This document shows positions 20,094 through 30,493 of a stretch of DNA of 64,000 nucleotides, piece after piece; position 1 is the stretch's first letter; each line of letters begins with the position of its first letter. The notes beneath the pieces are model-generated. The model had not been told where the DNA came from, ran no database searches, and saw nothing but the letters and a program-made list of their open reading frames with translations. This stretch comes from Pelodictyon luteolum DSM 273 (GTDB lineage Bacteria > Bacteroidota > Chlorobiia > Chlorobiales > Chlorobiaceae), in NCBI RefSeq assembly GCF_000012485.1, contig NC_007512.1, positions 1,427,001-1,491,000 of the forward strand, in the 5' to 3' direction. Made by a program: the position numbers and the translations under genes.

Positions 20094-21683
20094 ATGGATT
20101 TACAGAAAGAGATCTCGAGACGGAAGACATTCGCCATCATCAGCCACCCCGACGCAGGCAAAACCACACTGACAGAGAAGTTCCTCCTGTTCGGCGGAGC
20201 CATACAGACCGCCGGCGCAGTAAAAAGCAACAAGATCCGCAAGAGCGCGACCAGCGACTTCATGGAGATTGAAAAGCAGAGGGGAATTTCAGTGGCCACC
20301 TCCGTCATGGGATTCGAGTACGGCTCGAGACGCATCAACATTCTTGACACGCCGGGTCACAAGGACTTTGCAGAAGATACCTACCGCACCCTTACGGCCG
20401 TTGACAGCGTCATCCTCGTCATCGACTGCGTCAAAGGAGTCGAGGAACAGACCGAACGCCTGATGGAGGTCTGCCGCATGCGCCGAACTCCGGTCATCAT
20501 CTTCATCAACAAGCTGGACCGCGAAGGACGTGAGCCGTTCGAGCTGCTTGATGAACTTGAGAACAAACTCTCGATCAGTGTCCGCCCCCTCACCTGGCCC
20601 ATCGGACAGGGCCAGTCGTTCAAGGGTGTCTACAACCTCTACGGAAAAAGCCTCAACCTGTTCGAATCGGGTTCCAGCCGCGTGACACAGAGTTTCGTCA
20701 GCCTCCAGGACCTCAACGATCCGGAACTGGACCGGTGGATCCCTGAAAGCTTCTCAAAAAAATTGCGCGACGATGTCCTTCTCATAGAAGGCGTCTATGA
20801 GCCGTTCGACAGAGAGCTCTACCGCGAGGGTCTTCTGGCGCCGGTGTTCTTCGGAAGCGCCATCAACAACTTCGGCATCCGGGAGCTGCTTGAGACCTTC
20901 ACAGAAATAGCTCCGAGCCCTGATGCCCGTGAAGCTGCCGAACGAACGGTTCACGCAGCCGAGGAGGCCATGACGGGGTTCGTCTTCAAGATCCATGCAA
21001 ACCTCGACCCGAACCACCGCGACAGAACGGCGTTTTTCAAGATCTGCTCGGGGCGGTTCGAACGCAACCGGTTCTACACCCACACCCGGCTGCAGAAAAA
21101 AGTCAGGTTCTCAAGCCCCACCCACTTCATGGCCAACGAAAAGAGCATCATCGACGATGCCTGGCCGGGTGACGTCATCGGCCTCTACGACAACGGTTCA
21201 CTGAAAATCGGCGACACCCTCACCGAAGGCGAGGACCTTCACTTCCGCGGCATCCCGAGCTTCTCCCCAGAGATCTTCAAGGCCCTTGAAAACCGGGATC
21301 CCATGAAGCAGAAGCAGCTCGACAAAGGCATCCGTCAGCTCACCGAAGAGGGTCTTGCGCAGCTGTTCATCCAGTTCGGGAACCGCAAGATCATCGGCAC
21401 GGTAGGCGAACTGCAGTTCGACGTCATCAAGTTCCGACTCGAACACGAATACAACGCACAGTGCGATTTCACCCCCCTCCGGTACCACAAGGCATTCTGG
21501 GTGACGGGAGCCGACAAGGAGATGCTTGAAGAGTTCCGCCGCCGCAAGGCCGGTGCAATCGCCCTTGACCGCGAAGAGCGCCCTGTATTCCTTGCAGAAA
21601 GCGAATGGATGCTGAAGGTTGCCAGAGAAGACTACCCCTCCCTGGAATTCCATACCACTTCCGAATGCACGCCGGCTGAATAA
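20094..21683 (+). CDS. prfC: Peptide chain release factor 3
   Basis: 529 residues, the full RF3 length. GTPase motifs are intact: [14 protein letters not shown] (G1), a G2 region around [27 protein letters not shown] (G3) and [12 protein letters not shown] (G4). The translational domain 2 and the RF3-specific C-terminal domain follow. RF3 is a GTPase that recycles RF1/RF2 from the ribosome after termination. Monocistronic, divergent from the mscS-like gene. Confidence 0.96.
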   Translation: MDLQKEISRRKTFAIISHPDAGKTTLTEKFLLFGGAIQTAGAVKSNKIRKSATSDFMEIEKQRGISVATSVMGFEYGSRRINILDTPGHKDFAEDTYRTLTAVDSVILVIDCVKGVEEQTERLMEVCRMRRTPVIIFINKLDREGREPFELLDELENKLSISVRPLTWPIGQGQSFKGVYNLYGKSLNLFESGSSRVTQSFVSLQDLNDPELDRWIPESFSKKLRDDVLLIEGVYEPFDRELYREGLLAPVFFGSAINNFGIRELLETFTEIAPSPDAREAAERTVHAAEEAMTGFVFKIHANLDPNHRDRTAFFKICSGRFERNRFYTHTRLQKKVRFSSPTHFMANEKSIIDDAWPGDVIGLYDNGSLKIGDTLTEGEDLHFRGIPSFSPEIFKALENRDPMKQKQLDKGIRQLTEEGLAQLFIQFGNRKIIGTVGELQFDVIKFRLEHEYNAQCDFTPLRYHKAFWVTGADKEMLEEFRRRKAGAIALDREERPVFLAESEWMLKVAREDYPSLEFHTTSECTPAE

Positions 21684-21860
21684 GACACACCCCCTTACGG
21701 ACATGCGTTCCGTAACGCCGCAACTGTATCAGTTCGGAACAACGCACACAGGCATCGACTGATGCCGACTGCGCCGCTCTGCCTCCGGCACGGCAATTGC
21801 TGTCCAATTGTTTTAATGACTGTGGCCACCATGGTCCGCAGTCGGGACAAACAGGCCCGC

Positions 21861-22055
21861 ATGCAGATACGTATACATACTGCCGGAGGCATCAGCACCT
21901 ACAGCGGCATCAACGAGATGCCCGAAGGCATCCTGAAAGGATTTGCGGCATGGATGATCATGACGGACGAGAGCTTTCTGGCAGTCCACGACACCGTCAT
22001 AGAAATCATTGACAAAAAAAATGGGGCCGACGGGCCGGCTATGCCTCTGTCCTGA
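21861..22055 (+). CDS. Possible small hypothetical protein
   Basis: A 64-residue frame (MQIRIHTAGGISTYSGINEM...) that could begin here or at in-frame ATGs at 21816 or 21831. Predicted content is a beta strand, then an amphipathic segment (GILKGFAAWMIMTDESFLAVHDTVIEIID), plausible for a folded small protein. It overlaps the end of the convergent histidine kinase by 17 bases. There is no good ribosome site and I recognise no family, so it may be chance. The 21684-21860 gap before it holds a 7-base-pair inverted repeat (21695-21715) but nothing else I can name. Confidence 0.35.
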   Translation: MQIRIHTAGGISTYSGINEMPEGILKGFAAWMIMTDESFLAVHDTVIEIIDKKNGADGPAMPLS

Positions 22056-23653
22056 ACATTTCCTGCACCTTGCCGATCAGCTCTTTGACGGAAAAGGGCT
22101 TCTGGATGAAATTAACGCTCCTGTCGGACACTCCGTGGCTACCGACGATGTCGGCCGTGTAACCGGACATGTAGAGCACCCTGACATCCGGATGGAGCTC
22201 GGTGAGCCTTGCGGACAGTTCACTCCCGTTCATCTCCGGCATGATGACGTCGGTAAGCAGGAGGTCGATCGAGCCGGCATACTCCCGGACCCGGCAAAGA
22301 GCTTTCAACGGAGAAGAGGCGACGAGAACCGTGAAGCCCCGGCTTTCAAGCACGAACCGGCAGAGTTTGAGGATGTCGGGCTCGTCCTCGACGATAAGGA
22401 CCACCCGGCCGCCACTGCAGGCTGAAGTGTCGGACGCCTCCCTTTCAAGTTTCATGTCTGCATCATCTCCAAGAACATGGACAACCGGCAGATGGATGCT
22501 GAACCGGCTCCCCCTGCCGGGCTGGCTTGCAACGTCTATGAAGCCATGGTTCTGTTTGACGATGCCGTAAATGGTCGACAGACCAAGACCGGTACCCCTC
22601 CCGAGATCCTTCGTTGTGTAAAACGGCTCGAAAATATGGGAGAGGACTTCAGGATCCATTCCCGCGCCGGTATCTTCGACCGAAATCACCGCATAGTGGT
22701 TCGGCCTGTGCCCTGCAGATCCATCTTCGGGTACATGGCGCTCAAGGTGGACGCTCGCGGTACTTATGGTCACCGTTCCGCTCTGCCCTATCGCATCCCG
22801 TGCATTCACGCAAAGATTGGTGAGGATCTGGTCGATCTGCGAGGGATCGATTTTGATATGCACCCCCCCCCGAACCGGGTTGCCACTTGAGAGCGACATG
22901 CTCACCGATAAGCCGCTGCAGGAGGGAAAGCGTCCCCTCAACAGCTGAGTCGAGTTCGAGCACCTTCGGAAGAACGACCTGCCTGCGGGCGAACGCCAGC
23001 AGCTGACGGGTAAGATCCGCGGAACGGCTGGCCGCCTTGAGGATGGAATCCAGATGTCTGCGCAACTCCCCTTCTGGAGCGGTTTCCTCAAGAAGCGCCT
23101 CGGTATGACCGAGAATCACGGCCAGCATGTTGTTGAAATCATGCGCTATGCCGCCGGCGAGCTTGCCGACGATCTCCATTTTCTGGGAGTGCTGCAGTTG
23201 TTGACCGAGGCTCTCGTTCTCTTCTTCTGCCTTTTTGCGGTCGGTAATATCAAGCCCGGTACCGATGATATACGGCATGCCGGCAATGATTGCACGCCGG
23301 CCGGTCATGAGGAACCAGCGATAATCGGGCCCGCCGCGAAGCAGCACCCGGCCTTCGTCAATGTCCTCCTCCCCCGTCTCCAACACGCGGCGCATCCGCT
23401 CGATCGCTTCTGCCCTGTCATCGGGATGAAACGTTGCCATGGCATTGCGACCCGCCATTTCCTCGTCGCTGAGGCCGAGGATCTCGTCACGCTGATAGGC
23501 ATTCCACCGTACATACCGCCCCATGGCGTCCAGCATGTAGAACGCTCCGGGGATGGACTCAATGATGCTGTCCGTGATGGCATGTCCGCTGACATCGGGC
23601 AAAGCCTGGTTTACCAAAGAGGGCTCATGGCCCGGGGGTGGGGTCCTTTCCAT
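22039..23653 (-). pseudogene. Hybrid sensor histidine kinase with receiver domain, interrupted by a frameshift
   Basis: Two overlapping frames make one protein. From 23653 the first frame encodes a PAS domain (residues 25-140, ending TGLDITDRKKAEEE), the phospho-acceptor box KLAGGIAHDFNNMLAVI and dimerisation helices. After a run of nine G the reading must shift to continue into the ATPase domain (DQILTNLCVNARDAI N-box, EDTGAGMD, FEPFYTTKDLGRGTGLGL) and a C-terminal receiver (VVLIVEDEP, LLTDVIMPEMNG, YMSGYT, IQKPF). With eight G the frame would be continuous, about 537 residues. No transmembrane helix is seen, so it is a cytosolic sensor. Mutation, phase variation or a sequencing slip are all possible. 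Confidence 0.88.
22863..22871. repeat. Nine-base homopolymer (C on plus, G on coding strand)
   Basis: A run of nine C on the plus strand sits exactly where the histidine kinase changes frame. Loss of one base restores the frame. Runs of this length are prone to slippage in replication and in sequencing. Confidence 0.9.
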
Positions 23654-23837
23654 AATGATGCGACAAGAGTTGAGGGAGGGGGCAAGTCGTCACTATGTAA
23701 AATATACTTTTATTCACTCTGAGCAATACTGAAATATAACCACAGCATATAGAGTTGCATTGTCGGGCGGGGGGAGGAGGGAACTGTGACATAATAACAA
23801 AAGGCGACTGCGGAACCTGCCGCAATCGCCTTTAGTG

Positions 23838-23910
23838 TCGGGGTGGCGGGACTCGAACCCACGACCTCTGCGTCCCGAACGCAGCACTCTACCATCTGAG
23901 CCACACCCCG
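23838..23910 (-). tRNA. tRNA-Pro (anticodon CGG)
   Basis: The minus strand folds as a full cloverleaf: acceptor CGGGGTG/CACCCCG, D stem GCTC/GAGT, anticodon stem CTGCG/CGCAG with loop TTCGGGA, and T arm GTGGG-TTCGAGT-CCCGC. Discriminator A. The CCA end is not encoded. It is 15 bases from the tRNA-Arg gene and probably shares its transcript. Confidence 0.93.
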
Positions 23911-23925
23911 ATATGATCTTCCCTG

Positions 23926-23998
23926 TGCCCTTGGACAGATTCGAACTGCCGACCTTTAGTTCCGGAAACTACTGCTCTATCCACTGAGCTACAAGGGC
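23926..23998 (-). tRNA. tRNA-Arg (anticodon CCG)
   Basis: Cloverleaf on the minus strand: acceptor GCCCTTG/CAAGGGC, D stem GCTC/GAGC, anticodon loop TTCCGGA giving CCG, T arm GGCAG-TTCGAAT-CTGTC, discriminator A. The first pair of the anticodon stem is a G-A mismatch. CCA is not encoded. Confidence 0.92.
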
Positions 23999-24048
23999 CT
24001 GCCTGTTCATCCCACAGCCTGAATCAGGGTCTCAAAGATAACATTTTT

Positions 24049-24076
24049 TCATTTTCCGAATAATCATTTTCCGAAT
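24049..24076. repeat. Short tandem direct repeat
   Basis: TCATTTTCCGAAT occurs twice, separated by AA, between the tRNA-Arg gene and the stop of the carotene desaturase gene. It is AT-rich and probably part of the promoter region of the tRNA pair or the desaturase 3' end. Confidence 0.6.
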
Positions 24077-24083
24077 ATTTTTT

Positions 24084-25472
24084 TTATCCCTCCCCGACTC
24101 CTGCTGCTTTCATGATCCCCGCTGCCGCCAGGTTGGCGCTCATCACCGCACCGCCCATGGAGTCGTAGTAGAGCTGCCGGGAAAAGCCGCCGGCAAGGAA
24201 GAGGTTGCGGAGAGGGGTCTCCTGCGTCGGGCGGTACTGCTCCATCCCCGGCAGTGGAGCATAGACCGACCGGGGAATTCTGACGACCGTCGACTTCAGA
24301 ACGGTGGCTCCGGCCGATGAGGCGGGATAGCAGTTGCGCACCGAGAGGTCAACCTGGCGGACGATCTCCTCTTTCGTCATCTTCATCAAGGGAGAAGCCG
24401 GGGCCACGCAGAACTCAAGGCGGCTGCCGCCGTTGAAGGGTTTGCCGCGGAGCGTCGCATATTCAGGCGTCGTACGTGCAAGGTTCGCATAGACGGGAAT
24501 CACCCCGTCGGGACTGAAGAGGACATTGTCAACCGGAGTGATCTCTCGATCGTACCAAAGCTGCACGGAAACGACCGGCACCCCTTCAAGGTTGTCGAGA
24601 CCATGGAAAAACCGGTCATGCTGCTTCAGGGTCGGGGGAATGACACGGTTGAGATTGTGTATCGGCAGTGCGGCAAGGTAGTAGTCGGCCGTCAGGATCT
24701 CTCCGTTCCGAAGGAGCACGCCCTTGATTTCGCTGCCGTCGAAAAGAAGCTCATCGACCGCCGCACCGGTACGGAACTCCGCGCCCTTCCCCCTGGAGTG
24801 CCCGACCAGCGGCTTATGGATGTATTCCGAAGGGGCCCCTTTCAGGAATCCCATGCGCGAAGCGTCCGGAATGCGGTAGAAGGTTTCGGTGACGTCGAGG
24901 ATGATCTTGGCGGAAATCTCTTCGGGGGGAATGAACTTCAGGGCCAGCGACATGGGCCTGAACATCTTGTCCATGAGATTCTTACCGAATTTCTTCTCCT
25001 GGGCCCACTCGGCAAACGTCAGATGGTCCTGGGTCGGCGCATAGGCGTCACGCTGCAGGGCAAGCGGAATGAGCGAACGGGAGAATGCGGCCATTTCGCC
25101 GAACGAGAAATACCCGTTGTTTATGATGGCGGGAAGCAGGTGCAGGGGGCTCGGCAGGTTCCATGTGCTGAAGGTGAAGCGCCCTCCTCCGGCCATTGTA
25201 TAGGTCAGGCGGTGGTCCTTCCAGAGGACCGCATGGTAACTCCCGATTTCCCGAAGGAGATCGTACAGCACATCGTAGGCGCCGAAAAAACAGTGGGTGC
25301 CGGATTCCACCCAGTCGCCCTCCTCATCCTTCCAGGAAGAAACTTTTCCGCCGAACAGGTCGCGTTTCTCAAGAACCTTGACCTCGAAACCACGATCAAC
25401 AAGCCGTTTTGCCGCTGTGAGGCCGGCAAGGCCGCCGCCGAGGATCAGTACCGATTTCTTATCTCCAGTCAT
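24084..25472 (-). CDS. Plant/cyanobacterial-type carotene desaturase (CrtP/CrtQ family)
   Basis: 462 residues with an N-terminal FAD-binding Rossmann motif ([22 protein letters not shown]) and the C-terminal flavin motif ([23 protein letters not shown]). It belongs to the plant-type phytoene/zeta-carotene desaturases used by green sulfur bacteria instead of CrtI. The middle region ([27 protein letters not shown]) is closer to phytoene desaturase, while [13 protein letters not shown] and the [15 protein letters not shown] end resemble zeta-carotene desaturase, so I do not choose. It acts at the membrane or chlorosome-associated carotenoid pathway toward lycopene and chlorobactene/isorenieratene. 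recR follows 47 bases upstream on the same strand. Confidence 0.88.
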   Translation of the reverse strand: MTGDKKSVLILGGGLAGLTAAKRLVDRGFEVKVLEKRDLFGGKVSSWKDEEGDWVESGTHCFFGAYDVLYDLLREIGSYHAVLWKDHRLTYTMAGGGRFTFSTWNLPSPLHLLPAIINNGYFSFGEMAAFSRSLIPLALQRDAYAPTQDHLTFAEWAQEKKFGKNLMDKMFRPMSLALKFIPPEEISAKIILDVTETFYRIPDASRMGFLKGAPSEYIHKPLVGHSRGKGAEFRTGAAVDELLFDGSEIKGVLLRNGEILTADYYLAALPIHNLNRVIPPTLKQHDRFFHGLDNLEGVPVVSVQLWYDREITPVDNVLFSPDGVIPVYANLARTTPEYATLRGKPFNGGSRLEFCVAPASPLMKMTKEEIVRQVDLSVRNCYPASSAGATVLKSTVVRIPRSVYAPLPGMEQYRPTQETPLRNLFLAGGFSRQLYYDSMGGAVMSANLAAAGIMKAAGVGEG

Positions 25473-25519
25473 ATCAATAAATACCGTTCAATTGCTTGCA
25501 GAAAACCTGGCCGTTCCCG

Positions 25520-26134
25520 TTAGACCGCCGAGCGGCCTTCCATGGCCCGGGAAAGGGTGGCTTCGTCAATGAATTCAAGTTCGGCACCGACAGGGATGCC
25601 TCTGGCAATCTTTGTAACCTCCACCCCCAGCGGCTTGAGCAGCCGGCTGAGATAGAGGGATGTCGTCTCGCCCTCAATCGTGGGGTTCAGGGCAAGCACG
25701 ATTTCACGAACGCCTCCGATCCCTTCGGGTGAAAGCCGGCCGAGCAGTTCGCGGATCTTTATGTCGTCCGGTCCGACCCCGTCCAGCGGGGAGATCACAC
25801 CGTGCAGCACATGGTAGAGGCCCCGGTAGTGCCCGGTCTTTTCAAACGCGAGAACGTCGACCGGCGACTCGACGACGCAGATGACCGTCCGGTCACGCCC
25901 CTGGCTGGTGCAGATTGAGCAGGGATCCTCTTCGCGGTCGGTCACGTTCTGGCACACCGAACAGCGGATCACCCTGTCTTTCACATCAATGAGCGCCCGG
26001 GCAAGCCGCTCGGCCTCAAGCCGCGGCTGCTGCAGAACGTACATGGCAAGGCGACGGGCGGTTTTGCGGCCCACGCCCGGAAGACGCGAGAAAGCGTCAA
26101 TCAGGGCTTCTATTGAGGATGAGCTGTACTGCAT
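25520..26134 (-). CDS. recR: Recombination protein RecR
   Basis: 204 residues, usual length. Helix-hairpin-helix [15 protein letters not shown], a four-cysteine zinc finger (CSVC and CSIC), a Toprim domain ([28 protein letters not shown]) and a C-terminal Walker-B-like part. RecR acts with RecO and RecF in loading RecA at gaps. The ybaB gene ends nine bases upstream, the common ybaB-recR pairing. Confidence 0.96.
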   Translation of the reverse strand: MQYSSSSIEALIDAFSRLPGVGRKTARRLAMYVLQQPRLEAERLARALIDVKDRVIRCSVCQNVTDREEDPCSICTSQGRDRTVICVVESPVDVLAFEKTGHYRGLYHVLHGVISPLDGVGPDDIKIRELLGRLSPEGIGGVREIVLALNPTIEGETTSLYLSRLLKPLGVEVTKIARGIPVGAELEFIDEATLSRAMEGRSAV

Positions 26135-26143
26135 GCCCGGGGG

Positions 26144-26473
26144 TTACTGGCCGAGGTTTTTCAGGATGTCCTGAGGGTTGATCATTCCGCCGGCCACTTT
26201 CGAAATCTCCTCCTGCGCCATCCGGCCAGAGGCCTCGAGCGCACTGTTCACGGCAGCAAGCACCAGATCCTGAACCATTTCGGCATCGTCCATGATCTCG
26301 GGATCGATCCACAGGGAGAGCACCCGCTGCTTGCCGTTGACCGTCACCTTCACCATGCCTCCGCCTGCCTCGCCGGAGGTGACCAGCTTTTCCAGCTGTT
26401 TCTGCACATCCTGCATCTTTTCACCAGCCTGCTGGATCTGCTTCATCATATCGCCAAAATTCGGCATTCCCAT
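26144..26473 (-). CDS. ybaB: Nucleoid-associated protein, YbaB/EbfC family
   Basis: 109 residues. Begins [30 protein letters not shown], has the beta core [27 protein letters not shown] and a C-terminal helix, the whole family plan. The homodimer binds DNA and helps shape the nucleoid. It precedes recR by nine bases. Confidence 0.93.
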   Translation of the reverse strand: MGMPNFGDMMKQIQQAGEKMQDVQKQLEKLVTSGEAGGGMVKVTVNGKQRVLSLWIDPEIMDDAEMVQDLVLAAVNSALEASGRMAQEEISKVAGGMINPQDILKNLGQ

Positions 26474-26600
26474 ATCTCAATCCTTCCCGTTTAGCTTCGT
26501 TCCTTTAATAAAACTCCGGTACCCCCTAAGGCCAACACGCCCGTCACGGGTACCGGAAGCAATGTTCGTCACCACGCAGCCGGAAGGGCCGCGGTGCAAT

Positions 26601-27584
26601 TCAGTCCTTCCTTCGAAGGGCAAGATAGATCTTTTCAAGAATGTCCTCGGTCGTCAGCTTGTATTTCTGGAGCAGGTCGTCAGGTTTTCCCGACTCGCCG
26701 AACTGGTCCTCGACCCCCACCATCTCGATAGGAACAGGGATGTTGCGGGCACAGACGCCGGCAACGGCGTCACCAAGGCCGTTGTGGATCTGGTGTTCCT
26801 CAGCCGTGACGATCGCCCCCGTATCGTTTGCAGCGCGTACAATGGCGAGGGTGTCGATCGGCTTGATGGTGTGCATGTTGATCACACGCACGCCGACGCC
26901 CTCCTTTTCAAGGATCCTGGCCGCTTCAAGCGCCTTCCAGACCATGATGCCGCAGGCGATCACGGTGACATCCTTCCCGGGGTGGAGTTCGATCGACTTG
27001 CCGATCTCGAATCCGTCTTCATCAAGAGAAAAGTCGGGAATATTGGGTCGTCCGAACCGCAGGTAGACAGGCCCATTGTGGGCGGCAACTGCTTTGACGG
27101 CGCGTTTCGTCTCGCTGTAGTCGGCAGGAACGACCACCGTCATGCGCGGCAGGCCCCGCATGATGCCGATGTCTTCAAGGATCTGGTGGGTCGCGCCGTC
27201 TTCACCGAGGGTGAGCCCGGCGTGCGAAGCACAGACCTTCACATTGAGGTTCGAGTAGCAGAGCGACTGGCGGATCTGGTCGTAGACCCGGCCGGTGGCA
27301 AACACGGCGAAACTGGCGGCAAACGGGATCTTCCCGGTGGTCGCAAGGCCTGCTGCCATGGAAATCATGTTCGCTTCGGCAATACCGGTCTGAATGAAGC
27401 GCTCAGGGTAGGCGTCGCGGAACAGGTGCATGTTGAGCGAGCCGGTCAGGTCGGCGCAGAGAGCGACGACGGATTCATCCTCATGGCCTGCCTGAAGCAG
27501 GGCTTCCCCAAATCCGGTTCGGGTGGCTTTGTTTCCGCGGGAAACATATTGCCCGGCTTCGGCTCCGATGTTATTTTCTCCCAT
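26601..27584 (-). CDS. Transketolase, C-terminal subunit
   Basis: 327 residues covering the pyrimidine-binding and C-terminal domains of transketolase ([52 protein letters not shown], and the Asp/Glu and Phe-Ala patterns that hold the ThDP pyrimidine ring). The ThDP diphosphate-binding N-terminal half is not here: the next gene upstream is the divergent ksgA. Such split transketolases work as two-chain enzymes, so the N-half is expected elsewhere in the genome. 1-deoxyxylulose-5-phosphate synthase C-half is excluded by the shorter, transketolase-like sequence. Confidence 0.9.
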   Translation of the reverse strand: MGENNIGAEAGQYVSRGNKATRTGFGEALLQAGHEDESVVALCADLTGSLNMHLFRDAYPERFIQTGIAEANMISMAAGLATTGKIPFAASFAVFATGRVYDQIRQSLCYSNLNVKVCASHAGLTLGEDGATHQILEDIGIMRGLPRMTVVVPADYSETKRAVKAVAAHNGPVYLRFGRPNIPDFSLDEDGFEIGKSIELHPGKDVTVIACGIMVWKALEAARILEKEGVGVRVINMHTIKPIDTLAIVRAANDTGAIVTAEEHQIHNGLGDAVAGVCARNIPVPIEMVGVEDQFGESGKPDDLLQKYKLTTEDILEKIYLALRRKD

Positions 27585-27669
27585 TACTGATCAGAATAGA
27601 GTAGATTATTGAAACTGCCTACCAACGTTGCGCCCGCCCGGCAGAGCGCGGCTGCAAACCACGCCCCTC

Positions 27670-28491
27670 ATGACAAGAGTTGAATATAAGCATACAGAAA
27701 TAGCGGTAAAAAAAAAACTGGGGCAAAACTTCCTCACCGACCGGAACATCACCCGTAAAATCGTTGCTGCTTCGGGTGCCGGGTCCCAGGACAGGATCCT
27801 TGAGATCGGCCCCGGCTTCGGGGCGCTGACGCGGGAGATCCTTGAGGTATGCCCCGCCTTCACGGTGGTCGAAAAAGACCGGGCGCTGGCGGCATTCATC
27901 CGGCAGGAGTATCCGCAGCTGCAGCTCATTGAAGCGGACTTCCTCGATATTGACCTTGAGCGGCTGGCCGCCGGCGGCCCCCTGCGGGTTCTCGGCAACA
28001 TTCCATACTCCATCACCACCCCCATTCTCTTCAAGCTGCTGGAGAACCGCCGCTCCATCACCTCGGCGACCCTCATGATGCAGCACGAGGTCGCTGCACG
28101 CCTCGTGGCGACCCCCTCGACGAAAGAGTACGGGATTCTGGCCGTCCAGCTGCAGACCTTCTGCGATGTCCGCTACCTCTTCAAGGTCGGCAGAAAAGTG
28201 TTCCGCCCTCAGCCCAATGTTGACAGCGCCGTCATCAGCATGGTGCCGAAAAAGAATGTGGCCGTAGAGGACGCTCAGGCATTCAGCCGTTTTGTGCGTA
28301 CCGCATTCCACCAGCGGCGCAAAACGCTCTACAACAACCTGAAAGACGCCTACATGCTTCAGGCTGTCGATGAAGGAACCCTGAAACTCAGGGCCGAAGC
28401 GCTCTCGATCGAAAAGCTTGCCGATCTCTTCAAGCTGGTGCAGCCGCTCCCGGCGGGTGAACCACCCATGAAAAGGGATGGCAGAAGGTAA
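27670..28491 (+). CDS. ksgA: 16S rRNA adenine dimethyltransferase KsgA
   Basis: 273 residues from [22 protein letters not shown]. The SAM-binding motif GPGFGALT, the catalytic NIPYSITTP and the C-terminal helical domain are present. It dimethylates two adjacent adenosines near the 3' end of 16S rRNA. An earlier in-frame start at 27628 would add a poorly conserved 14-residue leader. It is first on the plus strand before the propionate operon. Confidence 0.95.
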   Translation: MTRVEYKHTEIAVKKKLGQNFLTDRNITRKIVAASGAGSQDRILEIGPGFGALTREILEVCPAFTVVEKDRALAAFIRQEYPQLQLIEADFLDIDLERLAAGGPLRVLGNIPYSITTPILFKLLENRRSITSATLMMQHEVAARLVATPSTKEYGILAVQLQTFCDVRYLFKVGRKVFRPQPNVDSAVISMVPKKNVAVEDAQAFSRFVRTAFHQRRKTLYNNLKDAYMLQAVDEGTLKLRAEALSIEKLADLFKLVQPLPAGEPPMKRDGRR

Positions 28492-28506
28492 CAATTGCCA
28501 ATTGTT
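28490..28506. repeat. Small palindrome after ksgA, upstream of propionyl-CoA synthetase
   Basis: AACAATT-GCC-AATTGTT is a perfect 7-base inverted repeat overlapping the ksgA stop, 80 bases before the prpE start. It could be an operator for the propionate operon or a weak hairpin; no T run follows. Confidence 0.4.
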
Positions 28507-28585
28507 CCACATCTGAATTTTCAGTAACATGATGATCGGCGACGTCCCGTTTCACGACCCACTCCAACATAGCGAGGGCACCCCC

Positions 28586-30481
28586 ATGGAACACTCCTAC
28601 AACGAGATTTTCAGTCAGTCGGTCCAGAGTCCCGAAACCTTCTGGGCAGAAGCCGCAGACCGGCTTCACTGGTACCGGAAATGGGACCGCGTCCTCGACA
28701 GCTCGAACCCGCCTTTCTACCGCTGGTTTACGGGGGGAACCACCAACACCTGCTACAACGCGCTGGACCGCCACGTCGACGAAGGCCGGGGAAACAGCCT
28801 TGCGCTGATCTTCGACAGCCCGGTCACAGGCACAAAAGAACGATATACCTACCGGGAACTGCGCGACATCGTGGCCCTGTTTGCCGGAGCACTGCAGTCG
28901 AGGGGCGTGCGCAAGGGCGACCGGGTGATCATCTACATGCCGATGATACCCGAAGCGGTGGTCGCCATGCTTGCCTGTGCGAGGATCGGCGCCATCCACT
29001 CGGTGGTATTCGGCGGCTTCGCCTCCCATGAACTTGCCGTGCGCATCGACGACTGCAAACCAAAGGTGATCGTGTCGGCCTCATGCGGCATCGAGCACTC
29101 GAAGGTTGTCGACTACAAGCGGCTGCTGGATTTCGCCATCGAACTGGCACACTTCAAGCCTGAAATCTGCATCATCCGCCAGCGCGACCAGCTGAAGGCG
29201 GAACTGAACGAGGAGCGGGACCTCTCATGGAAACAGTCGCTGCTCGGCGCCGAGCCGGCAGCGTGCGTGCCGCTTGAGTCGACCGACCCGCTCTATATCC
29301 TCTACACCTCAGGGACCACCGGCCAGCCGAAAGGCATCGTCCGCGACAACGGCGGCCACATGGTGGCGCTCAAATGGAGCATGGAGCACGTCTACGACGT
29401 GAAACCCGGTGAGGTTTACTGGGCGGCAAGCGATGTGGGATGGGTCGTCGGCCACTCCTACATCGTCTACGCTCCGCTTCTCCACGGATGCACGACCCTG
29501 CTGTTCGAAGGCAAGCCCGTCGGCACTCCCGACCCCGGCACTTTCTGGAGGATCGTCTCTGAATACGGCGTCTCGGTGCTCTTTACCGCCCCTACCGCAT
29601 TCAGGGCGATCAAGAAAGAAGATCCCCACGGCCGCTACATGAAGCAGTACGACCTCTCCTCGCTCCGCACCCTGTTCCTTGCCGGCGAACGGGCCGACCC
29701 TGACACGGTGCAATGGGCTGAACAAAAGCTCCAGGTTCCGGTGATCGACCACTGGTGGCAGACGGAGACCGGGTGGGCCATTGCGGCCAACTGCCAGGGC
29801 ATCGAACCCGGACCGGTCAAGTACGGCTCGGCTTCTCGTGCCGTGCCGGGCTATGACGTGCGGGTGGTCAACCAGGACATGGAGGAACTCCCGACAGGAG
29901 AGATGGGCGACATCGTCATCAAGCTTCCGCTCCCTCCCGGCACCATGCTGACCATCTGGAAGGCCGACAACCGGTTCGTTGAAAACTACATGACCCGCTA
30001 CCCCGGCTACTACCAGACAAGCGACGCAGGCTACATTGATGAGGACCGCTACATCCACATCATGTCGAGGACCGACGACATCATCAACGTGGCCGGCCAC
30101 CGTCTGTCGACCGGCGCCATCGAGGCGGAGCTGTCCGGCCATCCCGACGTTGCCGAAAGCGCAGTCATCGGAGTCCACGACGACCTGAAGGGGCAGGTAC
30201 CGCTCGGCTTCCTCGTACTCAAAACAGGAGTCGACACCCCGCACCAGCAGATCGTCAAACATGTCATCGAGTACGTGCGGGAGAACATCGGTCCGGTCGC
30301 ATCGTTCAAAAACGCCGTCATCGTCGACCGCCTCCCGAAAACCCGCTCGGGAAAAATCCTCCGCTCAACCATGCGCAAACTGGCCAACAGCGAGCCCTTC
30401 GACATCCCGGCAACCATCGACGACCCGGACATCCTCGAAGAGATACGTACAGCCCTCAGCACAATCGGCTATGCCACATGA
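28586..30481 (+). CDS. prpE: Propionyl-CoA synthetase (acyl-CoA synthetase)
   Basis: 631 residues from MEHSYNEIFSQS; the frame is open from 28529 but the added 19 residues look non-coding. AMP-binding motif YTSGTTGQPKGIV, the PrpE-like NALDRHVDEGRG and DHWWQTETGWAIAANCQG, and the acylation lysine in LPKTRSGKILRSTMRKL are all present. The overall pattern fits propionyl-CoA synthetase better than acetyl-CoA synthetase, and position at the head of a methylmalonyl-CoA operon supports propionate as substrate. It activates propionate with ATP and CoA. Confidence 0.88.
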   Translation: MEHSYNEIFSQSVQSPETFWAEAADRLHWYRKWDRVLDSSNPPFYRWFTGGTTNTCYNALDRHVDEGRGNSLALIFDSPVTGTKERYTYRELRDIVALFAGALQSRGVRKGDRVIIYMPMIPEAVVAMLACARIGAIHSVVFGGFASHELAVRIDDCKPKVIVSASCGIEHSKVVDYKRLLDFAIELAHFKPEICIIRQRDQLKAELNEERDLSWKQSLLGAEPAACVPLESTDPLYILYTSGTTGQPKGIVRDNGGHMVALKWSMEHVYDVKPGEVYWAASDVGWVVGHSYIVYAPLLHGCTTLLFEGKPVGTPDPGTFWRIVSEYGVSVLFTAPTAFRAIKKEDPHGRYMKQYDLSSLRTLFLAGERADPDTVQWAEQKLQVPVIDHWWQTETGWAIAANCQGIEPGPVKYGSASRAVPGYDVRVVNQDMEELPTGEMGDIVIKLPLPPGTMLTIWKADNRFVENYMTRYPGYYQTSDAGYIDEDRYIHIMSRTDDIINVAGHRLSTGAIEAELSGHPDVAESAVIGVHDDLKGQVPLGFLVLKTGVDTPHQQIVKHVIEYVRENIGPVASFKNAVIVDRLPKTRSGKILRSTMRKLANSEPFDIPATIDDPDILEEIRTALSTIGYAT

Positions 30482-30493
30482 CAACAGGAATCA

